NCBI RefSeq assembly: GCF_002946835.1
Contig: NZ_CP026652.1
Span: 1,798,001 to 1,862,000 of the forward strand
Source: Streptomyces dengpaensis
GTDB lineage: Bacteria > Actinomycetota > Actinomycetes > Streptomycetales > Streptomycetaceae
Direction: 5' to 3'
Length of the DNA stretch: 64,000 nt
Shown: in pieces, positions 51,098 through 59,741 of the stretch
Layout: each line of letters begins with the position of its first letter
How positions within the stretch are numbered: the stretch's first letter is position 1
Notes under the pieces: generated by a model
What the model was told of the DNA's origin: nothing
Database searches by the model: none
The model's input: only the letters and a program-made list of their open reading frames with translations
Translations under genes and position numbers: made by a program

Positions 51098-52336
51098 TCA
51101 CCCCCTCACGGGTGAGGTCGGGCCGTCGGCGACGGCCAGGGCGGAGTAGTGGGCGGCCGCACGGCGTCTGCGGTCCGCGGTGCGCAGGTCGGGCGCCGGG
51201 GAGTCCAGGACTCCACGCAGGACGTGAGCGGCCTCGTCGTCGCGGCCGCCGGCCATCAGGGCCTCGGCGTAGGCCATCGGGAACCGGGTGTCGGCCGCGC
51301 CCAGGCGAGCCGCTTCCCGGAGGTGGACGACTCCTTCCTCGGTACGGCCGCCCAGCGGGCGGGGCGTCATCAGATGCCAGCGGCCCAGTACGTAGCGGGC
51401 CATGACATGGTCGGGGTCGATGGTCAGGGCCTGCTCCGCGGGACGCCGTACGCTCCTGAGCAGAGCCGGGCGCAGCGGTGCCGGGGCGTCCATGGCCCGC
51501 AGGCCGGCGAGCCGGGCGCGGGTGACCAGGGCGTCCAGGTTGTCCGGATCGGCGCGCCGGGCCAGGCCCAGCAGGATCCGGGCCTGCTTCTTGCGGTGCG
51601 CGGCGGGCAGTTGGTCGGCGCGGCTGAGCATGGTCTCCAAGGCGGCTTCCGCCCGTTCGGCCAGTTGCTGAGCCGCTTCTCGGTCTCGGTCGGGAGTGGG
51701 ATTGCGGGCGGCTTCGGTCAGGCGGACGACCGCTTCCCGGGCGGCTTCGGCGATGGCGGCGATCCGGCGGGGCCGGGGCAGCGCCGGGTCGACGGCCAGC
51801 GGGGGTCCGAACACGACCCGCGCCTTGGCCCTGCGCGGTACGACGGCCCCCTTCGGCAGGATGTCCTGGTTGCCCCACATGCCCACCGGGATGACCGGGA
51901 CACCGCCCCGGTCGGCGAACCGGAAGGCGCCGTCCTTGAAGGGAAGCAACGGCCATCCCGGCCCGCGCGTGCCCTCGGGATAGACGACGAGGGCACTGCC
52001 CGAGCCGAAGACCCGGTCGACGGAGGCCAGCAGCTCACGGCCGGGCCGGTCCCGGTCGACCGGAATGCCGCCCATGCCCTCCGTCCACCTGCTCCGCAGC
52101 GGGTGGGTGAAGCTCTCCGCCTTGGTCAGGTAGAACGTCGGGGCGTCGCGGAACACGGTCAGCAGTGCGTCGAGCACCAGGTGGTCGGCGAAGCTGTTGT
52201 GGTTGGGCACCAGGACGAACGGCCCACTGGCCGGTACATGCCGGACGCCCTCGACGCCGGCGAGGTACCGGTGCACGACTGCCGGGCGGGTGACGGCAGT
52301 CGATGCACCGGCCATCAGCCGGGGTATCCGGCTCAC
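51098..52336 (-). CDS. PlsC-like 1-acylglycerol-phosphate acyltransferase with C-terminal helical domain
   Basis: A 412-residue protein. Residues 1-210 are a PlsC domain with the HX4D motif in VPNHNSFADHLVLD and the EGTR motif in VVYPEGTRGPGWP. Residues 230-410 form a TPR-like helical extension (DPDNLDALVTRARLAGLRAM, RYVLGRWHLMTPRP, AEALMAGGRDDEAAHVLRGV) not usual in PlsC. The GTG start overlaps the ribB stop. Normal PlsC enzymes acylate lysophosphatidate; here it may transfer an acyl chain to a pathway hydroxyl or adapt membrane lipids. Confidence 0.85.
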   Translation of the reverse strand: MSRIPRLMAGASTAVTRPAVVHRYLAGVEGVRHVPASGPFVLVPNHNSFADHLVLDALLTVFRDAPTFYLTKAESFTHPLRSRWTEGMGGIPVDRDRPGRELLASVDRVFGSGSALVVYPEGTRGPGWPLLPFKDGAFRFADRGGVPVIPVGMWGNQDILPKGAVVPRRAKARVVFGPPLAVDPALPRPRRIAAIAEAAREAVVRLTEAARNPTPDRDREAAQQLAERAEAALETMLSRADQLPAAHRKKQARILLGLARRADPDNLDALVTRARLAGLRAMDAPAPLRPALLRSVRRPAEQALTIDPDHVMARYVLGRWHLMTPRPLGGRTEEGVVHLREAARLGAADTRFPMAYAEALMAGGRDDEAAHVLRGVLDSPAPDLRTADRRRRAAAHYSALAVADGPTSPVRG

Positions 52337-53004
52337 TTCGCCTGCGCGGTCTGGGCCGCGGCGTACTCCCGCAGCTTCTCGATGCTGGTGAGGACCAGGC
52401 CCTCGCGGCGGGCGAACTCCACCAGCTGCGGCAGCCGCGCCATCGTGCCGTCCTCAAGGATGATCTCCACGATCACACCGGAGGGCGCGAGGCCGGCGAA
52501 GCGGGCGAGGTCCACGGCGGCCTCGGTGTGGCCGGGACGCTCCAGGACGCCGCCCGGCTTGGCGACCAGCGGGAAGATGTGACCGGGGCGGCACAGGTCC
52601 TCGCTGGTCCCCTTGAGCATGAGCTCGATGGTCTTGGCGCGGTCCGGTGCCGAGATGCCCGTGGTGACACCGTGCTCGGGAGAACCGTCGACGCTGACGG
52701 TGAACGCGGTGCCGTTGGGGTCCTCGTTGCGAGCGACCATGGGCGGGAGCTGGAGCTCGCGGGCCCGCTCCTCGGTGACCGAGACGCACACGAGGCCGCG
52801 GCCGTGGGTGATCATGTAGTTGATGGCCGCCGCGTCCGCGTATTCGGCCGCGACGATCAGGTCCCCCTCGTTCTCCCTGTCTTCGTCGTCGACGACCACG
52901 ATCAGCTCGCCGCGGGCGATGGCAGCGACGGCCTCCGCCGCCTCGTCGAGCAGGATGGTGCCGGCCGTGGAGTCAAGGGTCGCTTCGAGGATCTGCGCGG
53001 TCAT
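52333..53004 (-). CDS. ribB: 3,4-dihydroxy-2-butanone 4-phosphate synthase, stand-alone
   Basis: A 223-residue DHBP synthase. Metal and substrate motifs are intact: VVDDEDRENEGDLIVAAE, ITHGRGLVCV, HGVTTGISAPDRAKTI, CRPGHIFPLVAKPGGVLERP and GHTEAAVDLARFAGL. The GTP cyclohydrolase II half found in most actinobacterial RibBA proteins is absent. It makes the C4 precursor of riboflavin from ribulose 5-phosphate. As first gene of a cluster operon it may boost flavin supply for the flavoenzymes or provide a C4 unit. Its promoter region has repeats shared with the exporter promoter. Confidence 0.93.
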   Translation of the reverse strand: MTAQILEATLDSTAGTILLDEAAEAVAAIARGELIVVVDDEDRENEGDLIVAAEYADAAAINYMITHGRGLVCVSVTEERARELQLPPMVARNEDPNGTAFTVSVDGSPEHGVTTGISAPDRAKTIELMLKGTSEDLCRPGHIFPLVAKPGGVLERPGHTEAAVDLARFAGLAPSGVIVEIILEDGTMARLPQLVEFARREGLVLTSIEKLREYAAAQTAQAK

Positions 53005-53059
53005 TTCATTTCCTTCGCTTGGCGTGAAGTGCACTGGCGCGGAAGTGAGGCCAATCCGA

Positions 53060-53250
53060 TGTCGCACCACCGATGATCCGATGTCGCAACATCGATGACC
53101 CGCAACCGATGATTCATCATGCATGATGCAGCATCGATGTCGCAACACCAATGAGGTGTCATCGAAGAAGTAGTTGAAAGCGTTCCGGTTGGCTCATTTA
53201 CCCATGCCGCGTCATTGAATGACGCGACATGGATGTTGCGTCATCGACAA
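53060..53250. promoter_or_regulatory. operator array between ribB and marR
   Basis: This divergent promoter is full of related motifs: CGATGTCGCAACATCGATG, a perfect CATCATG-CATGATG palindrome (53115-53128), CATCGATGTCGCAACACC (53132-53149), and a perfect CGCGTCATT-G-AATGACGCG palindrome (53208-53226). It also holds GGATGTTGCGTCATCGAC (about 53231-53248). The 18-base motif CATCGATGNCGCAACANC recurs ahead of the MMPL exporter. The neighbouring MarR protein is the likely ligand. Confidence 0.75.
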
Positions 53251-53307
53251 AAGTGATGGACCATAACCGTCATCAGCCGTGCCCCGGACTCATTCAGCGA
53301 GGTCCCC

Positions 53308-53829
53308 ATGCAGAACGCGCAGTCAGTCAGCGAATCGCCGCCGATAGAGGTCGCCCCACCGCCACCGCGCGACCACTCCAGCACGGAGCTGCGGTATCTC
53401 CTGCTGGCCGCCCAGCGCGAGGGCGCCCGCCAGATGGCCGCCGAGTTGCGGCCGCTCAACCTGACACCCGCGCAGGCCGAGATCCTCCTGGTGCTCTCCC
53501 AGCGCGCTCCGCTCACCCTCGCCGAGGTGGGACGCCTCATCGTCTGCGAGAACCACAGCCCGAGCCGGATCGTCGACGCTCTCGTCAAGCGCGGCCTCGT
53601 GTACCGCGAGCCGGGCCAGATCGACCGTCGCGTGATCTATCTGCAGCTGTCCCCGCAGGGCGAGGAGCTGCTTCCGGAGCTGCGGAAGATCGACGCCTCC
53701 GTGGACGCCATCGTCGGCGACCGGCTGAGCGAGCAGGAGAAGCGCGTCATGATCGAGTCCCTGCGCAAGATCATCACGGGCACTCCGAGCGCCACCGCGA
53801 TGGCGCAGCGCTTCCCGCGACAGGGCTGA
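53308..53829 (+). CDS. MarR-family transcriptional regulator
   Basis: A 173-residue MarR protein: a dimerisation helix LRYLLLAAQREGARQMAAEL, the winged helix-turn-helix about residues 55-105 (LTPAQAEILLVLSQRAPLTL, SPSRIVDALVKRGLV) and the wing with IDRRVIYLQLSPQG. A GAGG site precedes the ATG. It is divergent from the ribB operon and shares its operator array. MarR repressors often respond to phenolic or lipophilic ligands, so the pathway product or an intermediate is a plausible inducer. Confidence 0.92.
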   Translation: MQNAQSVSESPPIEVAPPPPRDHSSTELRYLLLAAQREGARQMAAELRPLNLTPAQAEILLVLSQRAPLTLAEVGRLIVCENHSPSRIVDALVKRGLVYREPGQIDRRVIYLQLSPQGEELLPELRKIDASVDAIVGDRLSEQEKRVMIESLRKIITGTPSATAMAQRFPRQG

Positions 53830-54461
53830 CGGCCCGCTGCCGGCTCAGGCGCCCCGCACAGACGTCGAGGCGCCGAACGGTACGGACACACATGCGGACG
53901 GGGTGTCGGCTGTTCGCCGGGGAGCGTGCACGAGGGCGGTTTAACTCGATCGTGTGATGGTCGGCTTCCGGGCTTGCGGCGTCCTGGACCGTTCGGGCAA
54001 CGGTGATCGTGCGATCTGGGACGCCGGGTACGGCGCCAGCGTGCGGGGCCCCCGCTCCACCGGAGTGATGGTTCGGGGCCTCCCCGTCGCCTGGCCGTAC
54101 CCATCTGGCCAGGTCGTCAGGAAACCGGCCTCCCGGGATCGGACCACGGACAGGATCCGCGTCGCTGCCCCGGGGTTGGGTACGCCGAGGACCAGTGCGC
54201 CCAAGACCGTTCGGGGCGTGCGGCTGAGCGGACTCGCTCCTGCTCAGTCCACAGAAACGGTAGGGACGATGGGCGCGCCCATCGTCCCTACCGGCGGGGT
54301 CTCCCGCGCCGGACCGGTTCGCGAAGGTGGCAGGCGCCACCGGAACGCGAAAGTGGCAGGACCGCGGACTGTTGACGGTCCGCGGTCCTGCCACCCTCGA
54401 CGTTTTCGTTTTCCCTGCGGGTTCCCTTGGGTTGTCCCGCGCGGTGAGCCGAGCCCGTCGC
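53830..54461. other. 632-base gap with two strong hairpins, no supported gene
   Basis: Between marR and the epimerase gene. A 34-base perfect palindrome spans 54259-54292 (arm GGTAGGGACGATGGGCG). A perfect 17-base stem with an 8-base loop lies at 54353-54394 (arm GTGGCAGGACCGCGGAC), followed by a T-rich stretch. Open frames on both strands across 53950-54250 have no recognisable family; the high-frequency Arg/Pro codons look like non-coding shadow. Confidence 0.6.
54353..54394. terminator. strong hairpin with T-rich tail after marR
   Basis: 17-base perfect stem, loop TGTTGACG, followed by CTCGACGTTTTCGTTTT. This is one of the best intrinsic-terminator shapes in the window, placed between converging genes. 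Confidence 0.75.
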
Positions 54462-55472
54462 CTACGAAACCCCGGCCGCCGAGGCGCGGTGATGCTGCCG
54501 GTACCAGGACGCGTGGCGCGCGAAGCCCTGCGCGAAGCCGGCTCCCGCGGCACTGCCGGTGATGGGCCAGATGCGGGAGCAGTCGTACCAGTGATCCGTC
54601 GCGACCAGGGACAACAGCCGGGCCCGCCGGGCATCCTGCTCGGCGCCGAGCAGCAGCCGGGCGCGGGCCAGGGAGATGTCCCGCGAGGGAAGCGGCAGCT
54701 CCAGCGCGTCGGCGACGGCGGTGAACAGTTCCCGGGACGTGACCGGTTCGGGGTGCCCGGCGTGCAGCACCGCGGGGGTGTCATGTTCCCAGGGAGCCAG
54801 CGCTAGGGCGGCGAGGGCGCGGGCCAGGTCGTCGACGGCGATCAGCGTCATGCGGCTGTCCCCCGCATCGATCCAGCCCGGCAGCTCCGGGAGCAGTCGC
54901 GCCACCATCGGAACCACCCAGCGGTCGCCCGCGCCGTAGACGAGGTGCGGGCGCACCACCATGCCGCCCGCTTCCAGCACCATCTCCTCGGCCCGCAGGC
55001 GCGTGAGGCTGGCGGCGGACACCGGCCGCCGCGGCGGGCCGTCCTCGGGCACACCCCGATGGCAACCGTCCTCGTAGACGGCGGTGGTACTCAGATACAG
55101 CACCCTGCGGACCCCGGCCGCGGCCGCCGCACGCAGCAGGGCCCTGGTGCCGTCGACGTTGACGGAGGCGCACTCCTCCAGCGTGCCCTCGACCCGGTTG
55201 GCGAGGTGGACGACCGTGTCCACCCCGTCGCACAGCTCCCGCAGCGCGACATGGTCGTCCAGTCCGGACGGAACCTCGCGCACCACACCCCGCCCGGTCT
55301 CCGGCAGCCGTACGGCACGCCGGTGGGCCAGCAGCCGGACTTCAGCCGGAGCGGGGTGAGTTGACGAGGTCGGGCTCAGCAGGGCACGGACGACATGGCT
55401 GCCGATGAAGCCGCTTCCTCCGGTCACCAGAAGGCGGTCCCCCACGGCGGGCACCCCGCGCAGCGGCCTCAT
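54462..55472 (-). CDS. NAD-dependent epimerase/dehydratase-like protein next to afsA
   Basis: A 336-residue extended SDR. The dinucleotide motif LLVTGGSGFIGSHVVRALL is intact, followed by VHLANRV and LYLSTTAVYEDG. Where the catalytic YxxxK is expected the sequence reads SLTRLRAEE, so both Tyr and Lys appear replaced. Genes of this kind are often encoded with AfsA homologues in gamma-butyrolactone-type signalling loci. It overlaps the afsA homologue by 4 bases, so both are made together. It may need another residue for catalysis, or be a binding protein. Confidence 0.82.
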   Translation of the reverse strand: MRPLRGVPAVGDRLLVTGGSGFIGSHVVRALLSPTSSTHPAPAEVRLLAHRRAVRLPETGRGVVREVPSGLDDHVALRELCDGVDTVVHLANRVEGTLEECASVNVDGTRALLRAAAAAGVRRVLYLSTTAVYEDGCHRGVPEDGPPRRPVSAASLTRLRAEEMVLEAGGMVVRPHLVYGAGDRWVVPMVARLLPELPGWIDAGDSRMTLIAVDDLARALAALALAPWEHDTPAVLHAGHPEPVTSRELFTAVADALELPLPSRDISLARARLLLGAEQDARRARLLSLVATDHWYDCSRIWPITGSAAGAGFAQGFARHASWYRQHHRASAAGVS

Positions 55473-56443
55473 CCCTCAGCCGTTTCGGCGAGGAAGTCGA
55501 TCTCGGCCTGGACAACGCCGTACTGCTCGATCAGGAACCGCACCGAGAGGCGTCCGGCGGGGTCGGGCGGTCCGGGCACGGCCTTGACGAAGGTGGGGCC
55601 GTCCAGCTCCAGGTAGTTGCTGAAGCCGGACCTCATGGCCACGGGGACGAGGGCGTCGGGGCTCGTCATGTGCAGCAGCGCCTGCCGGGCCGCCTCCAGG
55701 ACGACCATGCCGGGCACATGGTCGACGGGGTGGTCGAACAGTGCGGGGTGCCGGTGATCGATCTGCAGCTTCCACAGATGGTCCGGTCCGGCGGTCGCGA
55801 TGACCACGTCGCCGGGCGAGGAACGGCCGACCAGCTCTGGAGCCACCGGCTCGAACATCTGGTGGGCGTCGTTCGGAATGTCGGGGGGCGCGGGCAGGGC
55901 CCAGGCGACGTTGCGCAGTTTCGCGTAGGCGGCCGGCGAGATGCAGCGGTAGGCGCCGCTGCCGGAGCCGATGGTGACGCCGTCGCGTTCGATTCGGGCC
56001 TCGAAACCCAGGGCGGTCAGGCTGCTTCCCCGTATTCGGGTGTCGAAGCAGTGGATATGGATGAGGAGGTCGCTGGGCTTGTGGCCGAGCAACAGCCCCG
56101 CGGGATCCACGTCGTACGACATGGTCTTCATCAAGAAGGCGTGCCCCAGCGGCACTTGGTATCCGAGGTGGCCGACGAACAGGCCCGCCTGACGGATGGT
56201 CTCCGCCAGCAGCAGCGGGTCCTGCCGGCCGCGGGACGAGCGGTAGAAGCTGTGGTTGCGCGGCCATTGAGCGGCCAGCGAGAAGTGATCGCCCTCGGAG
56301 GCGAGGACTCCGGTGAGCAGCACCTCCGAGATGCCTGCCCGGTGAACGTAGGCGCGCGGGACGGTCCGCTCGTACAGATCGTCACGGGTGCTGAGGCGGG
56401 AGTTCGCGATGGCGGGAATGTCTGCGGACGGAACGCTTAACAC
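55469..56443 (-). CDS. AfsA/ScbA-family gamma-butyrolactone biosynthesis protein (copy 1)
   Basis: A 324-residue AfsA-type double hot-dog protein. The N-terminal VPRAYVHRAGISEVLLTG is followed by FSLAAQWPRNHSFY, DPLLLAETIRQAGLFVGHLG and QVPLGHAFLMKTM. The second half has DHPVDHVPGMVVLEAARQAL. AfsA joins a beta-ketoacyl-ACP to dihydroxyacetone phosphate. The GTG at 56443 follows a GGGGAG site and makes the second codon TTA, implying bldA control. An ARE-like site lies 54-73 bases upstream. It is cotranscribed with the epimerase-like gene. Confidence 0.93.
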   Translation of the reverse strand: MLSVPSADIPAIANSRLSTRDDLYERTVPRAYVHRAGISEVLLTGVLASEGDHFSLAAQWPRNHSFYRSSRGRQDPLLLAETIRQAGLFVGHLGYQVPLGHAFLMKTMSYDVDPAGLLLGHKPSDLLIHIHCFDTRIRGSSLTALGFEARIERDGVTIGSGSGAYRCISPAAYAKLRNVAWALPAPPDIPNDAHQMFEPVAPELVGRSSPGDVVIATAGPDHLWKLQIDHRHPALFDHPVDHVPGMVVLEAARQALLHMTSPDALVPVAMRSGFSNYLELDGPTFVKAVPGPPDPAGRLSVRFLIEQYGVVQAEIDFLAETAEG

Positions 56444-56496
56444 GTTGACCTTGCTCCCCAGTTCGAGCCATTTGGCGTTCGATTGGGGAAGCGTAG

Positions 56497-56516
56497 GATA
56501 CCTACCATGCGGTTTT
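56497..56516. promoter_or_regulatory. ARE-like gamma-butyrolactone receptor site, afsA copy 1
   Basis: GATACCTACCATGCGGTTTT on the plus strand, the reverse complement of AAAACCGCATGGTAGGTATC. It matches the site ahead of the receptor gene at 17 of 20 positions. It lies 54 bases upstream of the afsA copy 1 start. Confidence 0.8.
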
Positions 56517-56627
56517 CAAGGCTTCCCCGGAGGGCCCCGCACGCAGGCCGTGACCAAGGATTCCCGGCCCCGTACACGCACCCAAGTGACGTGCGTATTC
56601 AGCCAATTGACTGAACGTCAGTAATCT

Positions 56628-57056
56628 TCAGTGGCTTTCACCACACCGGCCCGGCAGCGAGCAGGCGGCCGGGATCCGGGCCGGGCGGTGCCCTGCCTCC
56701 ACGAGTACGGCGACCACCTCGGCCCTGCGGCGGGAGGGGGCGTCGTTCCAGGCGGCCAGGAGCTCCCAGTTGTCGAACGGCGCACTGCCGTGCGGGTCCA
56801 GCCAGAAGCGCATCAGCGCCAGCGCCTGTTCGGCGCGGACATCGCAGGTGTCGGCGTGCCCCGTGGCCGCCCAGACCAGGGCCCCGGACAGGGACGCGGC
56901 CTGCGGGCAGCTCGCGGAGCCGACGAACTGCACCCGCTGGCACCAGCCGCGCTCGGCGATCAGGAGCGCGCTGCGCCGAAGTATGAGGGCCATCTCGGGA
57001 GAGGGGAATCGCGAGCCGACCGGGCCGGCGAGGGGCTGCTGAAGGGCCATGGTCAT
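56628..57056 (-). CDS. small DUF6197-type protein
   Basis: A 142-residue protein with the pattern I associate with the Streptomyces DUF6197 family: LRRSALLIAERGWCQRVQF, SLSGALVWAATGH, ALALMRFW, and the tail NWELLAAWNDAPSRRRAEVV. Such proteins are common next to secondary metabolite genes and have no assigned activity. A second in-frame ATG lies two codons downstream. A tandem repeat lies directly upstream of the start. Confidence 0.75.
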   Translation of the reverse strand: MTMALQQPLAGPVGSRFPSPEMALILRRSALLIAERGWCQRVQFVGSASCPQAASLSGALVWAATGHADTCDVRAEQALALMRFWLDPHGSAPFDNWELLAAWNDAPSRRRAEVVAVLVEAGHRPARIPAACSLPGRCGESH

Positions 57057-57073
57057 GGCGGTGAACTCTCTTT

Positions 57074-57206
57074 CCGGTGAACTGGCGGTACGGGGCGTTC
57101 TGGTGATCCGGCGGTACGGAGCGCCGCGGTGAACTGGCGGTACAGAGCGCTGCGGTGAACTGGCGGTACAGAGCGATCCGGCGAACCGGCGGTACGGAGC
57201 GATGCG
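57074..57206. repeat. tandem repeat, about 25-bp unit, five copies
   Basis: Units of the type GGTGAACTGGCGGTACAGAG repeat about five times in the gap between the exporter and the DUF6197-type gene. It occupies the expected promoter position of the DUF6197-type gene, so it may influence its transcription. Confidence 0.75.
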
Positions 57207-57234
57207 GAGCTGACAAGCCGTGCAGATGGCCGAT

Positions 57235-57271
57235 CCGTCGCCCGCCCCCAGGGGAGTGGGGCGGGCGACGG
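57235..57271 (-). terminator. exporter terminator hairpin
   Basis: Perfect 14-base stem CCGTCGCCCGCCCC / GGGGCGGGCGACGG, loop of 9 bases, 53 bases after the MMPL gene stop. Confidence 0.75.
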
Positions 57272-57323
57272 ACCAGGGGGGTGCTGCGGCGGATCCGGGG
57301 ATCGATCCTGAGCCGGGGTCAGC

Positions 57324-59573
57324 TCACCGCAGCGCGGGGTCCGCGGACTTGGTGCCGGCGGCGGAGACCGGCTCGACCTCGGACTCGGACTCGACGGCCG
57401 ACGCCGCCGGGGCGACCTCTCCGGTACGGCGGCTGCGGCCCCAGATCCGGTCGCCGATCAGCAGCAGTGCCGCGGGCATGACCAGGCGTCGGACCACCAC
57501 CGCGTCGAGGATGACCGCGACGGCCAGACTGATGCCCAGTTCCCGCACGATGCTGATCTGGGCGCTGGTGAAGGAGGCGAAGACGGCGACCATGATGGCG
57601 GCGGCACCGTTCACCTGTCCGGCCGTGCGGGCCAGACCGCCCAGGACGGACTCACGGTGCGAGACGCCGCCGAGGTACATCTCCCGCATCCGGGCGATCA
57701 TGATCACCATGTAGTCCATGCTCAGGCCGAACATCACGGCGAACAGCATGAGCGGGGTGACGCTGTTGATGGAGTGGTCCTTGTTGCCGCTCAGCAGGGC
57801 CAGGAAGCCCAGGCTGGCGGCCACCACCGCGGCGTTGAACACCAGGGCCAGCAGCGGCAGCAGCGCGGAGCGGAAGGCGAAGGCCAGGATCAGGAAGCTG
57901 AGCAGGGCGACCGATCCGACGACCAGCGCCACCGAACGAAGGACGAGGGAGTCGAAGTCGGACCCGGTGGCCGTCGCGCCGGCGAGCTGCGCGGTGACCT
58001 TGGAATCGCTCTGCTTGTCCAGCTGCGAGCGCAGCTCGTCCACCAGGTGGTGGGCGGCCGAGCTGTCCGGGTCCGCGCTGGGGATCACCAGGACCCGGGT
58101 GACCAGGGTGTCACCGGTACGGGCCCACAACTGCTGCACGGCTGCCTGCGTCTTGGCGTCCAGCGTGCTGCTGTCGGCCAGCGCGGCGGGCAGCGTGCCG
58201 GCGGGCAGACCCACCGTGCTGATTCCCTGGACCCCTTCGACGCCGGACTCGGTCTTCGCGTAATCGGCCATCGTGGTGGCGCTCTTGACCAGCGCCGCGG
58301 AGTCGTCGACCTTCGCGGTCAGGACGACCTGAACCGGGAACATCTCCCGGATCCCGATGTCCTCCTTGATGCGCTCGAGGCCCTGACGGGCATTGTCGTC
58401 GGCCGGCAGGATGTCGGCGCTGGCGACCGGGACGCGCAGGGTGAGCTGTGCGGCCGGGGCGGCCAGCGCGGCGAAGGCGACGGCGAGACCGGCGAGTACG
58501 AGGCCGGGGCGGCCGGTGAAGCGGCCGGTCCGCTCGGGCCGAGCGGTGGCAGTGGCGGCCGCGCCCTTGCGGCGGCGCAGGGTGCCCCAGTTGATGCGGT
58601 GTCCGAGCAGCTTCAGTACGGCCGGCAGCAGCGTCGTGGCCATCGCGACGGCGACCACCGAGACGGTCACACCGCCGAGAGCGATGCTGGTGAAGGACAT
58701 GGCGCGGGGGATGAAGAGCGCCGACAGCGCGACGACGACCGCCAGGCCGCTGAAGAGGACCGAGTGGCCGACGGTGCGCATCGTGCGGTCCAGAGCCTGC
58801 GCCACCTCCCGTCCGTCGGCGAGCTCCTCACGGAACCGCTTGATGATGAAGAGCGAGTAGTCGACGGCGACGGCCAGGCCGACCATGGACACGATGTTGG
58901 TGAAGAGGCTGTTGACGTCGGTCACCTGCGTCAGCCCGTAGCCGATGGCCTGGGTGATGGCGAGGGTGACACCGGCCAGCACCAGCGGGACCGCCATCGC
59001 GGCCACCGACCGGAAGACCAGGAGCAGTACGACGAAGAGCACCGGGAAGGCGATCATCTCGGCCCGGGTGACGTCTTCCTTGGAGTGCATGTTCAGGGCG
59101 TAGTCCAGCGCCGGGGCGCCCGTGACGTCGACTTCCACGTTCTTGCCGACCTTGCCGGCGACATCCTCCTGCACGTCCGGCACGAGGTTCTGCACCGTGG
59201 TGTTGTCACTGGTGAAGCCGACCTGGAGGAACGTGGTCCGGCCGTCCTTGGACATCCACTCGGGGTGGGTGCTGACGTCCGCGATCTCGGACACCCCGGA
59301 GCGCTGCGCCGCGTCGCGGGCCTTGCCGACCTCGTCGGCCACGTTTCCCGACTTGTCGTGCAGGACCACGAGCAGCGAGTTCGGCGCTTCCTTGAAGGCG
59401 CGCTCCAGAGTCTGCTGGGCGTGTACGGAAGCGCCGCGGGGATCGGAGAAACCACCCGCCTTGAGGGCTCCTTCGAGCTGGAGCGTGAAGGGAATCGCCA
59501 GGGCGATCAGCAACAGCCAGCTTGCGACGACGGCCTTGGGCCGCTCGATGGACAGTTGGATCAGTTTCTTCAT
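57324..59573 (-). CDS. MMPL/RND-family exporter
   Basis: A 749-residue MMPL transporter with two repeats, each with one N-terminal membrane helix, a large outside loop and five more helices. Start LIQLSIERPKAVVASWLLLI, the proton-relay segment VGLAVAVDYSLFIIKRFREE in repeat 1 and the matching MFGLSMDYMVIMIARMREMY in repeat 2 are typical. The ATG at 59571-59573 follows AGGAGC; an earlier ATG is unlikely. It probably exports the pathway product, as MMPL proteins do for lipid-like compounds. Its promoter shares motifs with the ribB-marR operators. Confidence 0.92.
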   Translation of the reverse strand: MKKLIQLSIERPKAVVASWLLLIALAIPFTLQLEGALKAGGFSDPRGASVHAQQTLERAFKEAPNSLLVVLHDKSGNVADEVGKARDAAQRSGVSEIADVSTHPEWMSKDGRTTFLQVGFTSDNTTVQNLVPDVQEDVAGKVGKNVEVDVTGAPALDYALNMHSKEDVTRAEMIAFPVLFVVLLLVFRSVAAMAVPLVLAGVTLAITQAIGYGLTQVTDVNSLFTNIVSMVGLAVAVDYSLFIIKRFREELADGREVAQALDRTMRTVGHSVLFSGLAVVVALSALFIPRAMSFTSIALGGVTVSVVAVAMATTLLPAVLKLLGHRINWGTLRRRKGAAATATARPERTGRFTGRPGLVLAGLAVAFAALAAPAAQLTLRVPVASADILPADDNARQGLERIKEDIGIREMFPVQVVLTAKVDDSAALVKSATTMADYAKTESGVEGVQGISTVGLPAGTLPAALADSSTLDAKTQAAVQQLWARTGDTLVTRVLVIPSADPDSSAAHHLVDELRSQLDKQSDSKVTAQLAGATATGSDFDSLVLRSVALVVGSVALLSFLILAFAFRSALLPLLALVFNAAVVAASLGFLALLSGNKDHSINSVTPLMLFAVMFGLSMDYMVIMIARMREMYLGGVSHRESVLGGLARTAGQVNGAAAIMVAVFASFTSAQISIVRELGISLAVAVILDAVVVRRLVMPAALLLIGDRIWGRSRRTGEVAPAASAVESESEVEPVSAAGTKSADPALR

Positions 59574-59741
59574 GATTGTTTGCTCCTGGTATCGGGACCC
59601 GGATGCCACCTGGGTCCGGGCTTGCCGACGAGGGCGATGACCGGGGCGTTCCGTCTGGTGAGCGTTTTGTTGATGTCTGCGTGATGTGTGCGTGATGTCT
59701 GCGTAAGGCCCGTGTGAGCGCCTTGATTTATCGACGACGGC

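Noticed and set aside
53954..54562. Open frames on both strands after marR, considered as a transposase remnant
   Set aside because: No transposase motif, catalytic triad or terminal repeat could be found, and frames on both strands look equally random.
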